Source of the DNA: Flavobacterium sp.
GTDB taxonomy: Bacteria > Bacteroidota > Bacteroidia > Flavobacteriales > Flavobacteriaceae
NCBI RefSeq assembly: GCF_027484205.1
Contig: NZ_JAIXUB010000030.1
Span: 51,259-115,258 of the forward strand
Length of the DNA: 64,000 nt
Direction of reading: 5' to 3'
Shown: positions 26,394 through 34,557 of the stretch, piece by piece
Numbering within the stretch: position 1 is the stretch's first letter
Layout of the letters: every line of letters starts with the position of its first letter
Position numbers and translations under genes: made by a program
Notes under the pieces: model-generated
Database searches by the model: none
Told to the model about the DNA's origin: nothing
Seen by the model: the letters and a program-made list of their open reading frames with translations, nothing else

Positions 26394-27971
26394 TTATTCT
26401 TTTTTTGCTTTTCTTTTTTTCCAAAAATATTCTCCTACAAAATATAACGCTAACAAGGCTAAGAAATATTTGAAATACGATTGTGGTTGTCCTTCACCAT
26501 TTACAGTAGTGAAAAGTCTTTCCCAACGAATTTTATTCAAACCACTTCCATTTGAATCCCAACTCATCCAAATAAAAATTGGTTTTCCAACAATGTGGTC
26601 TTCAGGTGTGTAACCAAAATATCTTGCATCTAATGAATTATGACGGTTGTCTCCCATCATCCAATAATAATTTTGTTTGAATGTGTAAGAACTTACTTTT
26701 TTGTCATTTATATAAATATCATTTCCAACAACTTTCAGTTTATTTCCTTCATATTCTGAAATGATAATTTTATAAAATGGCAAGGTGTTTAAGTTTAAAG
26801 CAACTGTTTTTCCTGCTTCAGGAATATAAATTGGACCATAATTATCACCACTCCAAGCAAATTTGTTTTCATCTGCACCATCATGATGTTTGCATGGGAA
26901 AATTCCGTTTTCGCGACCTTTTCGGATATTTCTTTTTACAGAAGTAATTCCTGAAACGGTTTTTAATTTTTCAGCATTTTCAAACGTTAATGCTCTAATG
27001 GTTAATGAATCTCTTTCGGGTGTTTCAAAACCATATCCATCAGTAATATTTAAATCTTTAAATACCGATTCAAAATCTGTTGTTGAATTAGGATCAATCG
27101 TAATTTTATAAGAATATTGAGGTCTCGCTCTTTCTGGTAAAATCAATTCTTTTCCATTGATGAATACAATTCCGTCTTTAATTTGTAAACTATCACCAGG
27201 AATACCAACGCAACGTTTTACATAATTGGTTTTTTTGTCAATGGGTTTGTCATAGCGTTTATCGGCTGGAATGTACATGTTAAATAGTGTATCTCTTGGC
27301 CAATTGAAAACAACAATGTCATTATTTTTAATTTTTTCAAAACCAGGAAATCTAAAGTAAGGAAGTTGTGGTTTTGCTAAATACGACAACGTATGAACAA
27401 GAGGAATGGAATCATGAACCATCGGCGCAGCAATTGGCGTCATTGGTGTTCTTGCTCCATAATTTTGTTTACTAACAAATAGAAAATCTCCAATTAATAA
27501 TGATTTTTCTAATGAAGAGGAAGGAATTACAAAAGGTTGAATGAAATATCCATGAACAAATGTAGCCACGATTATAGCGAACAAAAGTGAACTAACAGTA
27601 TCTGCAGTTGCGTTTGTAGGTTTTAAACTTCTATCTGTAATATATTGAACATCTTGCGTGTAATTGATATAATAGATGTAAAAACCTAAAGTTACAACTC
27701 CTAAAAAGGTATCTGAAGTTTTATTTTTTCCAAAACTTCTCAACGTTTCAACCCACACAATTGGAAACATTAATAAGTTTATTACTGGAATAAATAACAA
27801 CAATGTCCACCAAGTTGGTCGGTTGATGATTTTCATCAAAACTATTGAATTGTATACCGGAATAAAAGCTTCCCATGATTTTCTTCCAGCTTTTTCATAC
27901 AATTTCCAAGTTCCTAATCCGTGAATTAGTTGAACAATTAGGAAAAAAACAAACCATTGATATGTTGTCAT
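26394..27971 (-). CDS. lepB: signal peptidase I, Bacteroidetes long form
   Basis: Cleaves Sec signal peptides at the outer face of the inner membrane. It has 525 residues, much longer than the Proteobacterial enzyme. Several transmembrane segments precede the catalytic part (residues 1-145, including a DUF5684-like YEKAGRKSWEAFIPVYN unit). Nucleophile Ser153 is in VIPSSSLEKSL (SL rather than SM at the P-S-x-S-M position) and general base Lys252 in VKRCVGIPGD. The GDNRHNSLDARYFG box is present, and a C-terminal transmembrane helix and basic tail end the protein. The insertion between boxes C and D (about 260-430) is large. Confidence 0.95.
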   Translation of the reverse strand: MTTYQWFVFFLIVQLIHGLGTWKLYEKAGRKSWEAFIPVYNSIVLMKIINRPTWWTLLLFIPVINLLMFPIVWVETLRSFGKNKTSDTFLGVVTLGFYIYYINYTQDVQYITDRSLKPTNATADTVSSLLFAIIVATFVHGYFIQPFVIPSSSLEKSLLIGDFLFVSKQNYGARTPMTPIAAPMVHDSIPLVHTLSYLAKPQLPYFRFPGFEKIKNNDIVVFNWPRDTLFNMYIPADKRYDKPIDKKTNYVKRCVGIPGDSLQIKDGIVFINGKELILPERARPQYSYKITIDPNSTTDFESVFKDLNITDGYGFETPERDSLTIRALTFENAEKLKTVSGITSVKRNIRKGRENGIFPCKHHDGADENKFAWSGDNYGPIYIPEAGKTVALNLNTLPFYKIIISEYEGNKLKVVGNDIYINDKKVSSYTFKQNYYWMMGDNRHNSLDARYFGYTPEDHIVGKPIFIWMSWDSNGSGLNKIRWERLFTTVNGEGQPQSYFKYFLALLALYFVGEYFWKKRKAKKE

Positions 27972-27978
27972 TTTATAT

Positions 27979-28006
27979 TAGATTTTAGATTTTAGATTTT
28001 AGATTT
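27979..28006. repeat. four perfect tandem copies of TAGATTT
   Basis: Four uninterrupted 7-bp units, in the dapB-lepB gap, starting 7 bases from the lepB start codon. TTTATTCTAAAAT downstream (about 28016-28028) is a partial inverted match. Confidence 0.85.
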
Positions 28007-28039
28007 CTTGAGAAATTTATTCTAAAATGATTTATAAAT

Positions 28040-28750
28040 TTATATAGTTTTTAATTCTAAAACATCTTTCATTGTAAAAACACCTTTTTTTCCGATTATC
28101 CATTCCGCAGCGATTACAGAACCAAGGGCAAATCCATCACGATTGTGAGCTGTATGCTTTATTTCTATTGTATCTACTTCAGATTTGTAAAAAATGGAGT
28201 GTGTTCCTGGAACGTTTTCTATTCTTTTTACATCGATAAATACTTCTTCAGAATTTGGATTCTCTATTGACCAATTGTTTTTATTATCGGTATTTTTTAT
28301 AATTCCATTAGCTAATGAAATAGCTGTTCCACTTGGTTTATCTAATTTTTGTGTGTGATGAATTTCTTCCATCGAAACATTATATTGATTGAATTTTGAC
28401 ATCATTTTTGCCAAATAATCGTTCAATTCAAAAAATAAATTTACTCCCAAGCTAAAGTTGGATCCATAAATAAAAGCTCCTTGTTTTTCTTTGCAAAGTG
28501 CGACCATTTCGTCATAATGTTCTAACCAACCAGTTGTTCCAGAAATTACTGGAATTCCATTGTTTAAACATTCAGAAATATTTTCAACAGCACAATCAGG
28601 AATACTAAAATCTATAGCGACATCAGCATTTTGTAATCCTTCAAAAGTAGTTGAACTTGATTTTTTTAAAACAATTTCGTGACCTCTTTCTAAAGCAATT
28701 CGTTCAATTACTTTACCCATTTTTCCGTATCCAAGAAGTGCTATTTTCAT
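28040..28750 (-). CDS. dapB: 4-hydroxy-tetrahydrodipicolinate reductase
   Basis: NAD(P)H-dependent step of the diaminopimelate/lysine pathway. It has 236 residues, short but typical of Bacteroidetes. The nucleotide-binding motif GYGKMGK is at 7-13, SGTTGW near 70, and the catalytic EIHHTQKLDKPSGTA with His131/His132 and Lys137. The gene lies between DUF5683 and lepB in a same-strand run. Confidence 0.95.
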   Translation of the reverse strand: MKIALLGYGKMGKVIERIALERGHEIVLKKSSSTTFEGLQNADVAIDFSIPDCAVENISECLNNGIPVISGTTGWLEHYDEMVALCKEKQGAFIYGSNFSLGVNLFFELNDYLAKMMSKFNQYNVSMEEIHHTQKLDKPSGTAISLANGIIKNTDNKNNWSIENPNSEEVFIDVKRIENVPGTHSIFYKSEVDTIEIKHTAHNRDGFALGSVIAAEWIIGKKGVFTMKDVLELKTI

Positions 28751-28805
28751 AAGGTATTGGTTGCGAATTTGTTGAAAGTGTTACAAAAGATATAGTTAAA
28801 TAAAT

Positions 28806-29372
28806 CTAAAAATTAAAGTTCACAGAAACAGCAAGATTATGTTTTCTGTCAAATTCATTTATTTCAAATTCAGGTTTAATGGAAAGATTTTCGTTGACAT
28901 TAAATTGCATTAAGTGCGCATCAATATTAGCATCTACAATATTTAAAATATAAATTCCTGCCGTTACTAACATCGATAAATCTCTATTTTTTTGGTGAAA
29001 TTTTTGAGCAGAAATTAAACGACTATCATCAAGATATTGAAAATTATCATCAGTGTAACCAAGTAGTCTTCTTTTATAAGCATCGCGATATTCATGGTAT
29101 TTTTTATTATTCCAAACATAAGAATAAATACCTGTTCCCATGGCACCATAAACTATTGGAATTTTCCAATATTTTTTATTGTATGCTTGACCTAAACCAG
29201 GAAGAATAGCAGAATAAAATGCTGCTTTTGAAGGCGCTAACGGATTTATTTTAGTTGTCTTTGTAGAATCTTTTGCAACTACTACATCAGTTACTTTCAA
29301 CTCATTTTGAGCTAAAAGTGAAGTTGTCCCTACAAGGAAAACTACAATTGCTATGTAGATAGACTTAATCAC
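28806..29372 (-). CDS. DUF5683 domain-containing secreted or membrane protein
   Basis: 188 residues. Signal peptide at 1-21 (ending SLLAQ), then the SKAAFYSAILPGLGQAYNKKYWKIPIVY segment that marks DUF5683 (positions about 47-75). A second hydrophobic stretch (DLSMLVTAGIYILNIVDANIDAHL) follows. The start is GTG at 29372 and shares one base with the parB stop (TAGTG), indicating coupled translation. Function unknown; position directly after parAB is often conserved in this group. Confidence 0.88.
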   Translation of the reverse strand: MIKSIYIAIVVFLVGTTSLLAQNELKVTDVVVAKDSTKTTKINPLAPSKAAFYSAILPGLGQAYNKKYWKIPIVYGAMGTGIYSYVWNNKKYHEYRDAYKRRLLGYTDDNFQYLDDSRLISAQKFHQKNRDLSMLVTAGIYILNIVDANIDAHLMQFNVNENLSIKPEFEINEFDRKHNLAVSVNFNF

Positions 29373-30271
29373 TAACCGTTAATAAGTTTAATAATTCTAT
29401 TAAAATCTTCTTCTGAATGAAATGGAATTGCAATTTTTCCTTTTCCTTTTGCATCCACTTTTACATCTACTTTTGCTCCAAAAAAGTTAGTAAAAGCTTT
29501 CTTTTGTTCATCAGCAATAGTAAAAGAACTTCCTTTTTGTGCTTTTGCAGTTGCAGGTTTTAATCCGTCTTGATGTTTTTTAACCAACGCTTCAGTATCA
29601 CGAACAGAAAGATTTTGACTTACTATTTTTTGATAAATATCTGATTGAACATCTAAATCTTCAATTCCGATAATAGCTCTTCCATGTCCCATTGAAATAA
29701 ATCCATCACGAATTCCTGTTTGGATAATTGGATCTAATTTTAAAAGACGTAAATAATTGGTAATTGTAGAACGTTTTTTTCCTACACGTTCACTCATTTG
29801 CTCTTGTGTCAATTGGATTTCATCAATCAAACGTTGGTAAGAAAGTGCAATTTCAATTGGATCTAAATCATGACGTTGAATGTTTTCTACTAATGCCATC
29901 ACTAATGATTCATTGTCATTAGCAATTCTGATGTAAGCTGGAACAGTTGTAAGTCCAACTAATTTTGAAGCACGCAAACGACGTTCTCCAGAAATTAATT
30001 GGTATTTATTGAAATCTAATTTTCTAACGGTAATAGGTTGAATTACACCAAGTTCTTTGATAGAGGATGCTAATTCTTGTAACGCTTCTTCATTGAAATT
30101 TGTACGCGGTTGAAACGGATTTATTTCAATAGAATCAATATCAACTTCCAGAATATTACCAACAACTTTGTCAGCATTTTTATCGTCAATTGATTTAATA
30201 TCGTTCTCAGGATCTTTTAACAAAGCAGACAATCCTCTTCCTAAAGCTTGTTTTTTTAGTGCCTTCGCCAT
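29372..30271 (-). CDS. parB: chromosome-partitioning protein ParB
   Basis: 299 residues, normal size. CTPase/parS-clamp motifs: LEVDIDSIEINPFQPR, SSIKELGVIQPITVR, ISGERRLRAS and ENIQRHDLDPIEIA. The helix-turn-helix (LTQEQMSERVGKKRSTITNYLRLL) and the C-terminal dimerisation segment (GKIAIPFHSEEDFNRI) are present. It follows parA after 3 bases. No clear parS palindrome was seen by eye in this window. Confidence 0.95.
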   Translation of the reverse strand: MAKALKKQALGRGLSALLKDPENDIKSIDDKNADKVVGNILEVDIDSIEINPFQPRTNFNEEALQELASSIKELGVIQPITVRKLDFNKYQLISGERRLRASKLVGLTTVPAYIRIANDNESLVMALVENIQRHDLDPIEIALSYQRLIDEIQLTQEQMSERVGKKRSTITNYLRLLKLDPIIQTGIRDGFISMGHGRAIIGIEDLDVQSDIYQKIVSQNLSVRDTEALVKKHQDGLKPATAKAQKGSSFTIADEQKKAFTNFFGAKVDVKVDAKGKGKIAIPFHSEEDFNRIIKLING

Positions 30272-30274
30272 AAA

Positions 30275-31042
30275 TTAGTTACTGTTTTTTTTAATAATTT
30301 CTTCTGCTAAACTGATGTAATTTGTTGCTCCTTTGCTTGTTGCATCAAAAGCAATAATACTTTCACCAAAACTTGGAGCTTCGCTTAGCTTTACATTTCG
30401 TTGAATTATAGTTTTAAAAACCATATCATTAAAATGTTTTTGAACTTCTTCAACTACTTGATTTGAAAGGCGTAAACGCGAATCATACATTGTTAAAAGC
30501 AATCCTTCAATATCTAAACTTGGATTATGAATTTTTTGAACACTTTTTATGGTATTCAATAATTTACCTAAACCTTCTAGAGCAAAATATTCACACTGAA
30601 TAGGAATTACTACAGAATCTGCAGCAGTCAATGCATTTAGCGTTAATAAACCTAATGATGGCGCACAATCAATTAGAATATAATCATACTCTTCTTTGAT
30701 TTTTTCCAATGCTTGTTTCAGCATATACTCACGATTTTCTTTGTCAACCAATTCGATTTCGATGGCAACAAGATCAATGTGTGCAGGAATTACATCAACA
30801 TTTGGCGAAGTCGATTTTATTATCGCTTCCTGTGGCGTATTGCTGTGTTCAAGTATTTGGTAAGTTCCAATTTCTACACTTTCTACATCAATACCTAGTC
30901 CTGAACTCGCATTAGCTTGCGGATCAGCATCAATTAATAACACTTTTTTTTCTAATACACCTAGTGATGCAGCTAAGTTAACCGAAGTTGTCGTTTTTCC
31001 TACACCACCTTTTTGGTTGGCAATTGCAATGATTTTACCCAT
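30275..31042 (-). CDS. parA: chromosome-partitioning ATPase ParA
   Basis: 255 residues, Soj/ParA type without an N-terminal DNA-binding domain. Deviant Walker A KGGVGKTT at 11-18, Walker A' LLIDADPQANAS, Walker B ILIDCAPSLG. It works with ParB to segregate the origin region. First gene of the parA-to-wbqC run; the upstream 200 bp contain only an A/T-rich stretch and the terminator of the SDR gene. Confidence 0.95.
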   Translation of the reverse strand: MGKIIAIANQKGGVGKTTTSVNLAASLGVLEKKVLLIDADPQANASSGLGIDVESVEIGTYQILEHSNTPQEAIIKSTSPNVDVIPAHIDLVAIEIELVDKENREYMLKQALEKIKEEYDYILIDCAPSLGLLTLNALTAADSVVIPIQCEYFALEGLGKLLNTIKSVQKIHNPSLDIEGLLLTMYDSRLRLSNQVVEEVQKHFNDMVFKTIIQRNVKLSEAPSFGESIIAFDATSKGATNYISLAEEIIKKNSN

Positions 31043-31174
31043 TTATTTGTTTCAAATTTTGAGGTGTAAAAATACAATTATTTATGGGTTTTGAAAATGT
31101 TATTTGTTAACAATGTTGTAAAATTTGAAAAAAGAGAATAGAAAAAACAGAAAAGAATTTAGAATTCAGTTGAA

Positions 31175-31209
31175 TAAAAAAAGTCAGAAAGAAATTTTCT
31201 ATCTGACTT
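31175..31209 (-). terminator. intrinsic terminator of the SDR gene
   Basis: AAGTCAGA (31181-31188) pairs with TCTGACTT (31202-31209); on the minus strand a T-run follows. Confidence 0.8.
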
Positions 31210-31246
31210 ATAATTTATAAAGTTTTCAACTGACAACAGAAGACTA

Positions 31247-32128
31247 TTATTTACTTCCTTTATTTTTAATCATAGTTTCAAGCATATCCCACATTTCTTG
31301 CGGAATTTTTTCTAAAATATTGAATTGGCCTGCACCTTGAAGCCATTCGCCACCATCAATTGTAACCACTTCACCATTGATATAGGCAGAAAAATCAGAA
31401 ACTAAATACGCTGCTAAATTGGCTAATTCTTGATGATCTCCAACTCTTCTTAATGGTACTTTTTTAGCCATATCAAATTTTTCAGCTAAATCGCCAGGTA
31501 ATAATCTGTCCCAAGCACCTTTTGTAGGAAATGGTCCTGGTGCAATGGCGTTCATTCTTATTCCATATTTTGCCCATTCTACAGCTAAACTTCTTGTCAT
31601 TGCTAAAACTCCAGCTTTAGCCGTAGCACTAGGAACTACATAACCTGAACCTGTCCAAGCATAAGTAGTTACAATATTTAATACATTACAATTGGTTTGT
31701 TTGTTTTCAATCCAATGTTTTCCAAAAGCAAGTGTACAATTTTTTGAACCTTTTAAAACAATGTCAATAATAGTGTCAAAAGCATTTGCTGAAAGTCTTT
31801 CAGTAGGAGAAATGAAGTTTCCTGCCGCATTGTTTAATAGTACATCTACTTTACCAAAAGTTTTTAAAACTTCAGCAAGCATAGCTTCTACTTGGTCATA
31901 ATGGCGAACATCACATTGAATAGGTAAACATGTTCCACTAGTTGCTGTTTCTAATTCTGAAGCTGTAGTTTTAAGTTTTTCTATATCTCTTGAAGTGATG
32001 GCAACATTAGCTCCAAGTTCTAGAAAATATTTTGTCATGGCTTTACCCAAGCCACTTCCGCCACCAGTTACTACAATTGTTTTGCCTTTAAGCGCATCAT
32101 CACGAAGCATTTTTGCTGAAAAATCCAT
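31247..32128 (-). CDS. short-chain dehydrogenase/reductase, 2,4-dienoyl/trans-2-enoyl-CoA reductase type
   Basis: 293 residues, a classical SDR. NADP-binding TGGGSGLGKA is near 21-30 and NNAAGNFISPTE near 98-109 (the Asn-Phe after NAAG is typical of the peroxisomal DECR/PECR branch). The active-site Lys of the TAKAG segment aligns where many SDRs have YxxxK: the usual Tyr is absent (PSATAKAGVLAM), as in dienoyl-CoA reductases. Likely role: reduction of unsaturated acyl-CoA during fatty acid breakdown. Own promoter and terminator. Confidence 0.88.
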   Translation of the reverse strand: MDFSAKMLRDDALKGKTIVVTGGGSGLGKAMTKYFLELGANVAITSRDIEKLKTTASELETATSGTCLPIQCDVRHYDQVEAMLAEVLKTFGKVDVLLNNAAGNFISPTERLSANAFDTIIDIVLKGSKNCTLAFGKHWIENKQTNCNVLNIVTTYAWTGSGYVVPSATAKAGVLAMTRSLAVEWAKYGIRMNAIAPGPFPTKGAWDRLLPGDLAEKFDMAKKVPLRRVGDHQELANLAAYLVSDFSAYINGEVVTIDGGEWLQGAGQFNILEKIPQEMWDMLETMIKNKGSK

Positions 32129-32150
32129 AGTTTTAATTTGTTTAGATTTT

Positions 32151-32158
32151 CAAATGTA
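32151..32158 (-). promoter_or_regulatory. -7 box of the SDR gene
   Basis: TACATTTG on the minus strand, perfect TAnnTTTG, 22 bases before the start codon. Confidence 0.45.
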
Positions 32159-32277
32159 GTAAAATAAATTATTATGCGTGCATAGTAAATGTAAAAAATA
32201 ATGTTTTCTCTTTTTTATTTTTAATAAATTGGAAAAATTGAAATAAAATTCAATATTTGGAGAAACAATTGATTCTT

Positions 32278-32646
32278 ATGATTTTTATATTTGGAATTAA
32301 ACGCAATTTATTAGTTAGAGATTTATTAGAAACCTGTGAATGTCCTAATTGTCATAAGGATAACAACATGATGGTGACTAAATATGGCAGCTATTTTCAT
32401 GTTTTTTTTGTTCCAATTATTCCCGTAGGCAGTTCATTAGAAGTACAATGTTTGTATTGCCAAAAGATGTATGACGGACAATATCTAAGTCCAACACTTT
32501 TAGAAGCGGTTCAAAAAAAGTCAATTTTAAATGAAACCAAACGTCCTATATGGCATTCTTTGGGATGTTTTGTAATTTTAGGTTTGATTTTTTTAATTGT
32601 AATATTGTTCTTTGTAGCTTTATTTAAAGTTAAATATGATAATTAA
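32278..32646 (+). CDS. zinc-ribbon membrane protein (first of a pair)
   Basis: 122 residues from ATG 32278; an in-frame TTG at 32257 is less likely and would bury the GGAGAA that precedes the ATG. An N-terminal zinc ribbon has CxxC pairs (CECPNC near 25 and CLYC near 63) around a hydrophobic HVFFVPIIPVG strand. A C-terminal transmembrane helix (about 95-117) follows. This pattern fits the zinc-ribbon family 15. The next gene has the same layout, suggesting an old tandem duplication. Function unknown. Confidence 0.8.
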   Translation: MIFIFGIKRNLLVRDLLETCECPNCHKDNNMMVTKYGSYFHVFFVPIIPVGSSLEVQCLYCQKMYDGQYLSPTLLEAVQKKSILNETKRPIWHSLGCFVILGLIFLIVILFFVALFKVKYDN

Positions 32647-32657
32647 GTAAAGATAGT

Positions 32658-32984
32658 ATGATAGGTTCGGTAGAAAAGTTAGTAGAAAGCGATAAAATAA
32701 GAAATGCTAATTGTCCTGAGTGTCAAGCACCAAATTCTTTGACAGCTTCAGTTTATTCTAAAATATTTATTTTAAAATTGTTTCCATTTGTATATGGAAA
32801 AACCGCTAAAGTAGATTGTTCAGCGTGTAAAAGAGCTTTTCCAAATTACAAATATTTACCCTTACCTATCCAAGGAAAAGTCGATGATATGATGAGTGAC
32901 ATTCATCACAAATGGTATGGTTATATTGGCTATGTCGTATTTGGAGCCATAATCATTTTTGGATTGCTAAATCCTAGGAAATAG
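32658..32984 (+). CDS. zinc-ribbon membrane protein (second of a pair)
   Basis: 108 residues. CPEC (about 19-22) and CSAC (about 54-57) form the zinc ribbon around LFPFVYGK, and a C-terminal transmembrane helix (about 86-105) follows. It begins 11 bases after its neighbour and shares the fold order, though sequence identity looks low. Function unknown. It converges on a minus-strand gene 16 bases away with no visible hairpin terminator between them. Confidence 0.78.
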   Translation: MIGSVEKLVESDKIRNANCPECQAPNSLTASVYSKIFILKLFPFVYGKTAKVDCSACKRAFPNYKYLPLPIQGKVDDMMSDIHHKWYGYIGYVVFGAIIIFGLLNPRK

Positions 32985-33000
32985 ACAAACTAATCTTAAT

Positions 33001-34056
33001 TTATTTTACTAATTCAAATTTTATTAATTCCTCCTTTGGACACATTAAAATGTTTGGATTTATTTTTGGATGATTAACAAATAGTTGCAACTCATCTGTA
33101 TTAGATTTTTTAGTAAATTTTATATAGTATTCATTTTCAGAATAATTGAAGTGGTAAATATTGTTGTATTTTGTGTCTTTAAAATACGTTTTGTTAGGTG
33201 AATTCAAGTCATAGTTGTAATCTTTGATTTTCAGAGTATAACCATCGCCAAGTTTAATATTGTCTATAAGTCGATTGAAAAACCTTCCCTCACTAGCACC
33301 AACCATATCACTTAATGAAAACGATTCAGGAAAAAAGATTGATTCAAATCCGTAGAAATCTACAAACTTTTGATGCACACTTTTTTTAAACTCAATAGCA
33401 TATTTTGTTGTTTTTTCTATTTCATTAGTTTCAATTTTAAACGATTTGGTTCCGTCAAAGTTGTAGCAACTTAAAGATTTATCATTGTTTAAAATTATGA
33501 TTCCTACATTTTGTTCAAAATTGTCAACTGGACATTGGATAATTTCAAAATTTTTATATTGAAATTTCCCATTGATAGCAAGACTTAAAGTTTTATCATT
33601 TTTAAAAAATAATTGTTTTTCATCATTAGTGTAAGCAAAAATCAAATCATAACTCTTCTTAGATTTAAAATCATAAAAAGTTCTGTTGTACATCAATTTG
33701 TATTTCAGTTTTAAAGGAATTTTTTCCTTACTGTAAGGATTTGTTAGAGTGTTGTTTTTTGAATTAAAAATAAAAAGTTCATTACTAATTACTACAAATG
33801 AATTTTCTTTAGAATAAGGAATGTTTACATATTTTCCATTGTACAAATCATAACAATGAATTTTATCAAATACAACAAAGGAAAACTCATTGATAATTTC
33901 TACTTCTTTGTATTTTGGTTCAACAATTTGCTCTTGCTTGTCATTTGCTAAACCATATAAATTGTTTGAAAAATAAGGCAAATAAGTACAATAATTTTGT
34001 GCACTACCTAATTGACTTAGAACAACTATTAAAAGTAAAACGATATGTTTTTTCAT
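33001..34056 (-). CDS. secreted protein of unknown function
   Basis: 351 residues with a clear signal peptide (1-19, ending GSAQ). The mature part is rich in Tyr, Phe, Asn and Lys, with repeated short strand-like units (YCTYLPYFSNNLYGLANDK, YDLYNGKYVNIPYS). It resembles WG- or beta-propeller-like repeats, but I cannot assign a family. No lipobox and no T9SS sorting tail. Monocistronic. Confidence 0.8.
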   Translation of the reverse strand: MKKHIVLLLIVVLSQLGSAQNYCTYLPYFSNNLYGLANDKQEQIVEPKYKEVEIINEFSFVVFDKIHCYDLYNGKYVNIPYSKENSFVVISNELFIFNSKNNTLTNPYSKEKIPLKLKYKLMYNRTFYDFKSKKSYDLIFAYTNDEKQLFFKNDKTLSLAINGKFQYKNFEIIQCPVDNFEQNVGIIILNNDKSLSCYNFDGTKSFKIETNEIEKTTKYAIEFKKSVHQKFVDFYGFESIFFPESFSLSDMVGASEGRFFNRLIDNIKLGDGYTLKIKDYNYDLNSPNKTYFKDTKYNNIYHFNYSENEYYIKFTKKSNTDELQLFVNHPKINPNILMCPKEELIKFELVK

Positions 34057-34207
34057 AAAATAATTTTTAGGTAAAAATAAATGTTTTTTTTAAACTAGTG
34101 GTAGTTTTTATTAGATGAAGTAGTTACTATTTTTTAGTATTAATAAATTGAAAAACCCAATGAATATGTGCCTTTGTGTGATTTAATTTATTTTTTTTTC
34201 TCAAAAA

Positions 34208-34240
34208 TTTGGAAAATCAAAAAATAAAATTAAATATTTG
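34208..34240 (+). promoter_or_regulatory. promoter of the rtcB leader / small ORF
   Basis: TTTG (34208-34211) and AATATTTG (34233-34240) with 21 bp between them: full -33 match and one mismatch in the -7 box. The predicted transcript starts near 34247, 32 bases before the small ORF. Confidence 0.5.
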
Positions 34241-34278
34241 CACTCGAAAAAAATAATAACCATTTAAAACGAAGAAAA

Positions 34279-34362
34279 ATGTTTTTATTCAAATCATTCT
34301 CACAAAGCTTCACACCGGTAGGAACTGGTGCAGCATTTCTTCGTGGCTTATTTCAATCATAG
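34279..34362 (+). CDS. 27-codon ORF in the rtcB leader, possible leader peptide
   Basis: Begins MFLFKSFSQSF and ends LRGLFQS; six of 27 residues are Phe and four are Ser. It is preceded by an A-rich AACGAAGAAAA stretch typical of Bacteroidetes translation starts. A promoter lies just upstream and a terminator-like hairpin 24 bases downstream, so it sits where an attenuator peptide would. CACCGGT (34313-34319) pairs with ACTGGTG (34324-34330) inside the ORF. It could instead be an independent small protein, or chance coding. Confidence 0.4.
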   Translation: MFLFKSFSQSFTPVGTGAAFLRGLFQS

Positions 34363-34385
34363 AAATTTACATTTATAACAATATG

Positions 34386-34420
34386 AAAAAGCCCGAAGAT
34401 ATTTAGTTTCGGGCTTTTTT
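34386..34420. terminator. terminator-like hairpin in the rtcB leader
   Basis: AAAAAGCCCGAA (34386-34397) pairs over 12 bp with TTCGGGCTTTTT (34407-34418), ending in a T-run. Reading through it is needed for a transcript from 34247 to reach rtcB. Confidence 0.85.
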
Positions 34421-34557
34421 GTATTTATTCTAGACACTTCACAAAATTTTCCCGAACAAAGTTCATTTACTCTTTCCAAAAATGGAATGAGATGCTTTGC
34501 CGTTATTTTTTGCTTTCGCAGAGATAATTGCACTATAACTAACAATGTTAAAAATTT

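Larger units (their letters stand above)
34057..34557. other. 501-bp region before rtcB without a conventional gene
   Basis: Contents: the 5' region of the secreted-protein gene; a plus-strand promoter (34208-34240); a 27-codon ORF (34279-34362) that overlaps a small hairpin (34313-34330); a strong terminator-like hairpin (34386-34420); and about 135 bases of ordinary-looking sequence up to the rtcB start. Together these look like a regulatory leader or an independent small-RNA/small-protein gene. Confidence 0.6.

Noticed and set aside
27979..28006. Tandem repeats read as a CRISPR array
   Set aside because: Units of 7-16 bp without spacers and no cas genes; they are simple tandem repeats.
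29372..31246. parS sites near parA/parB
   Set aside because: No TGTTTCACGTGAAACA-like palindrome was found by eye in this stretch; a pattern search of the whole genome would decide.
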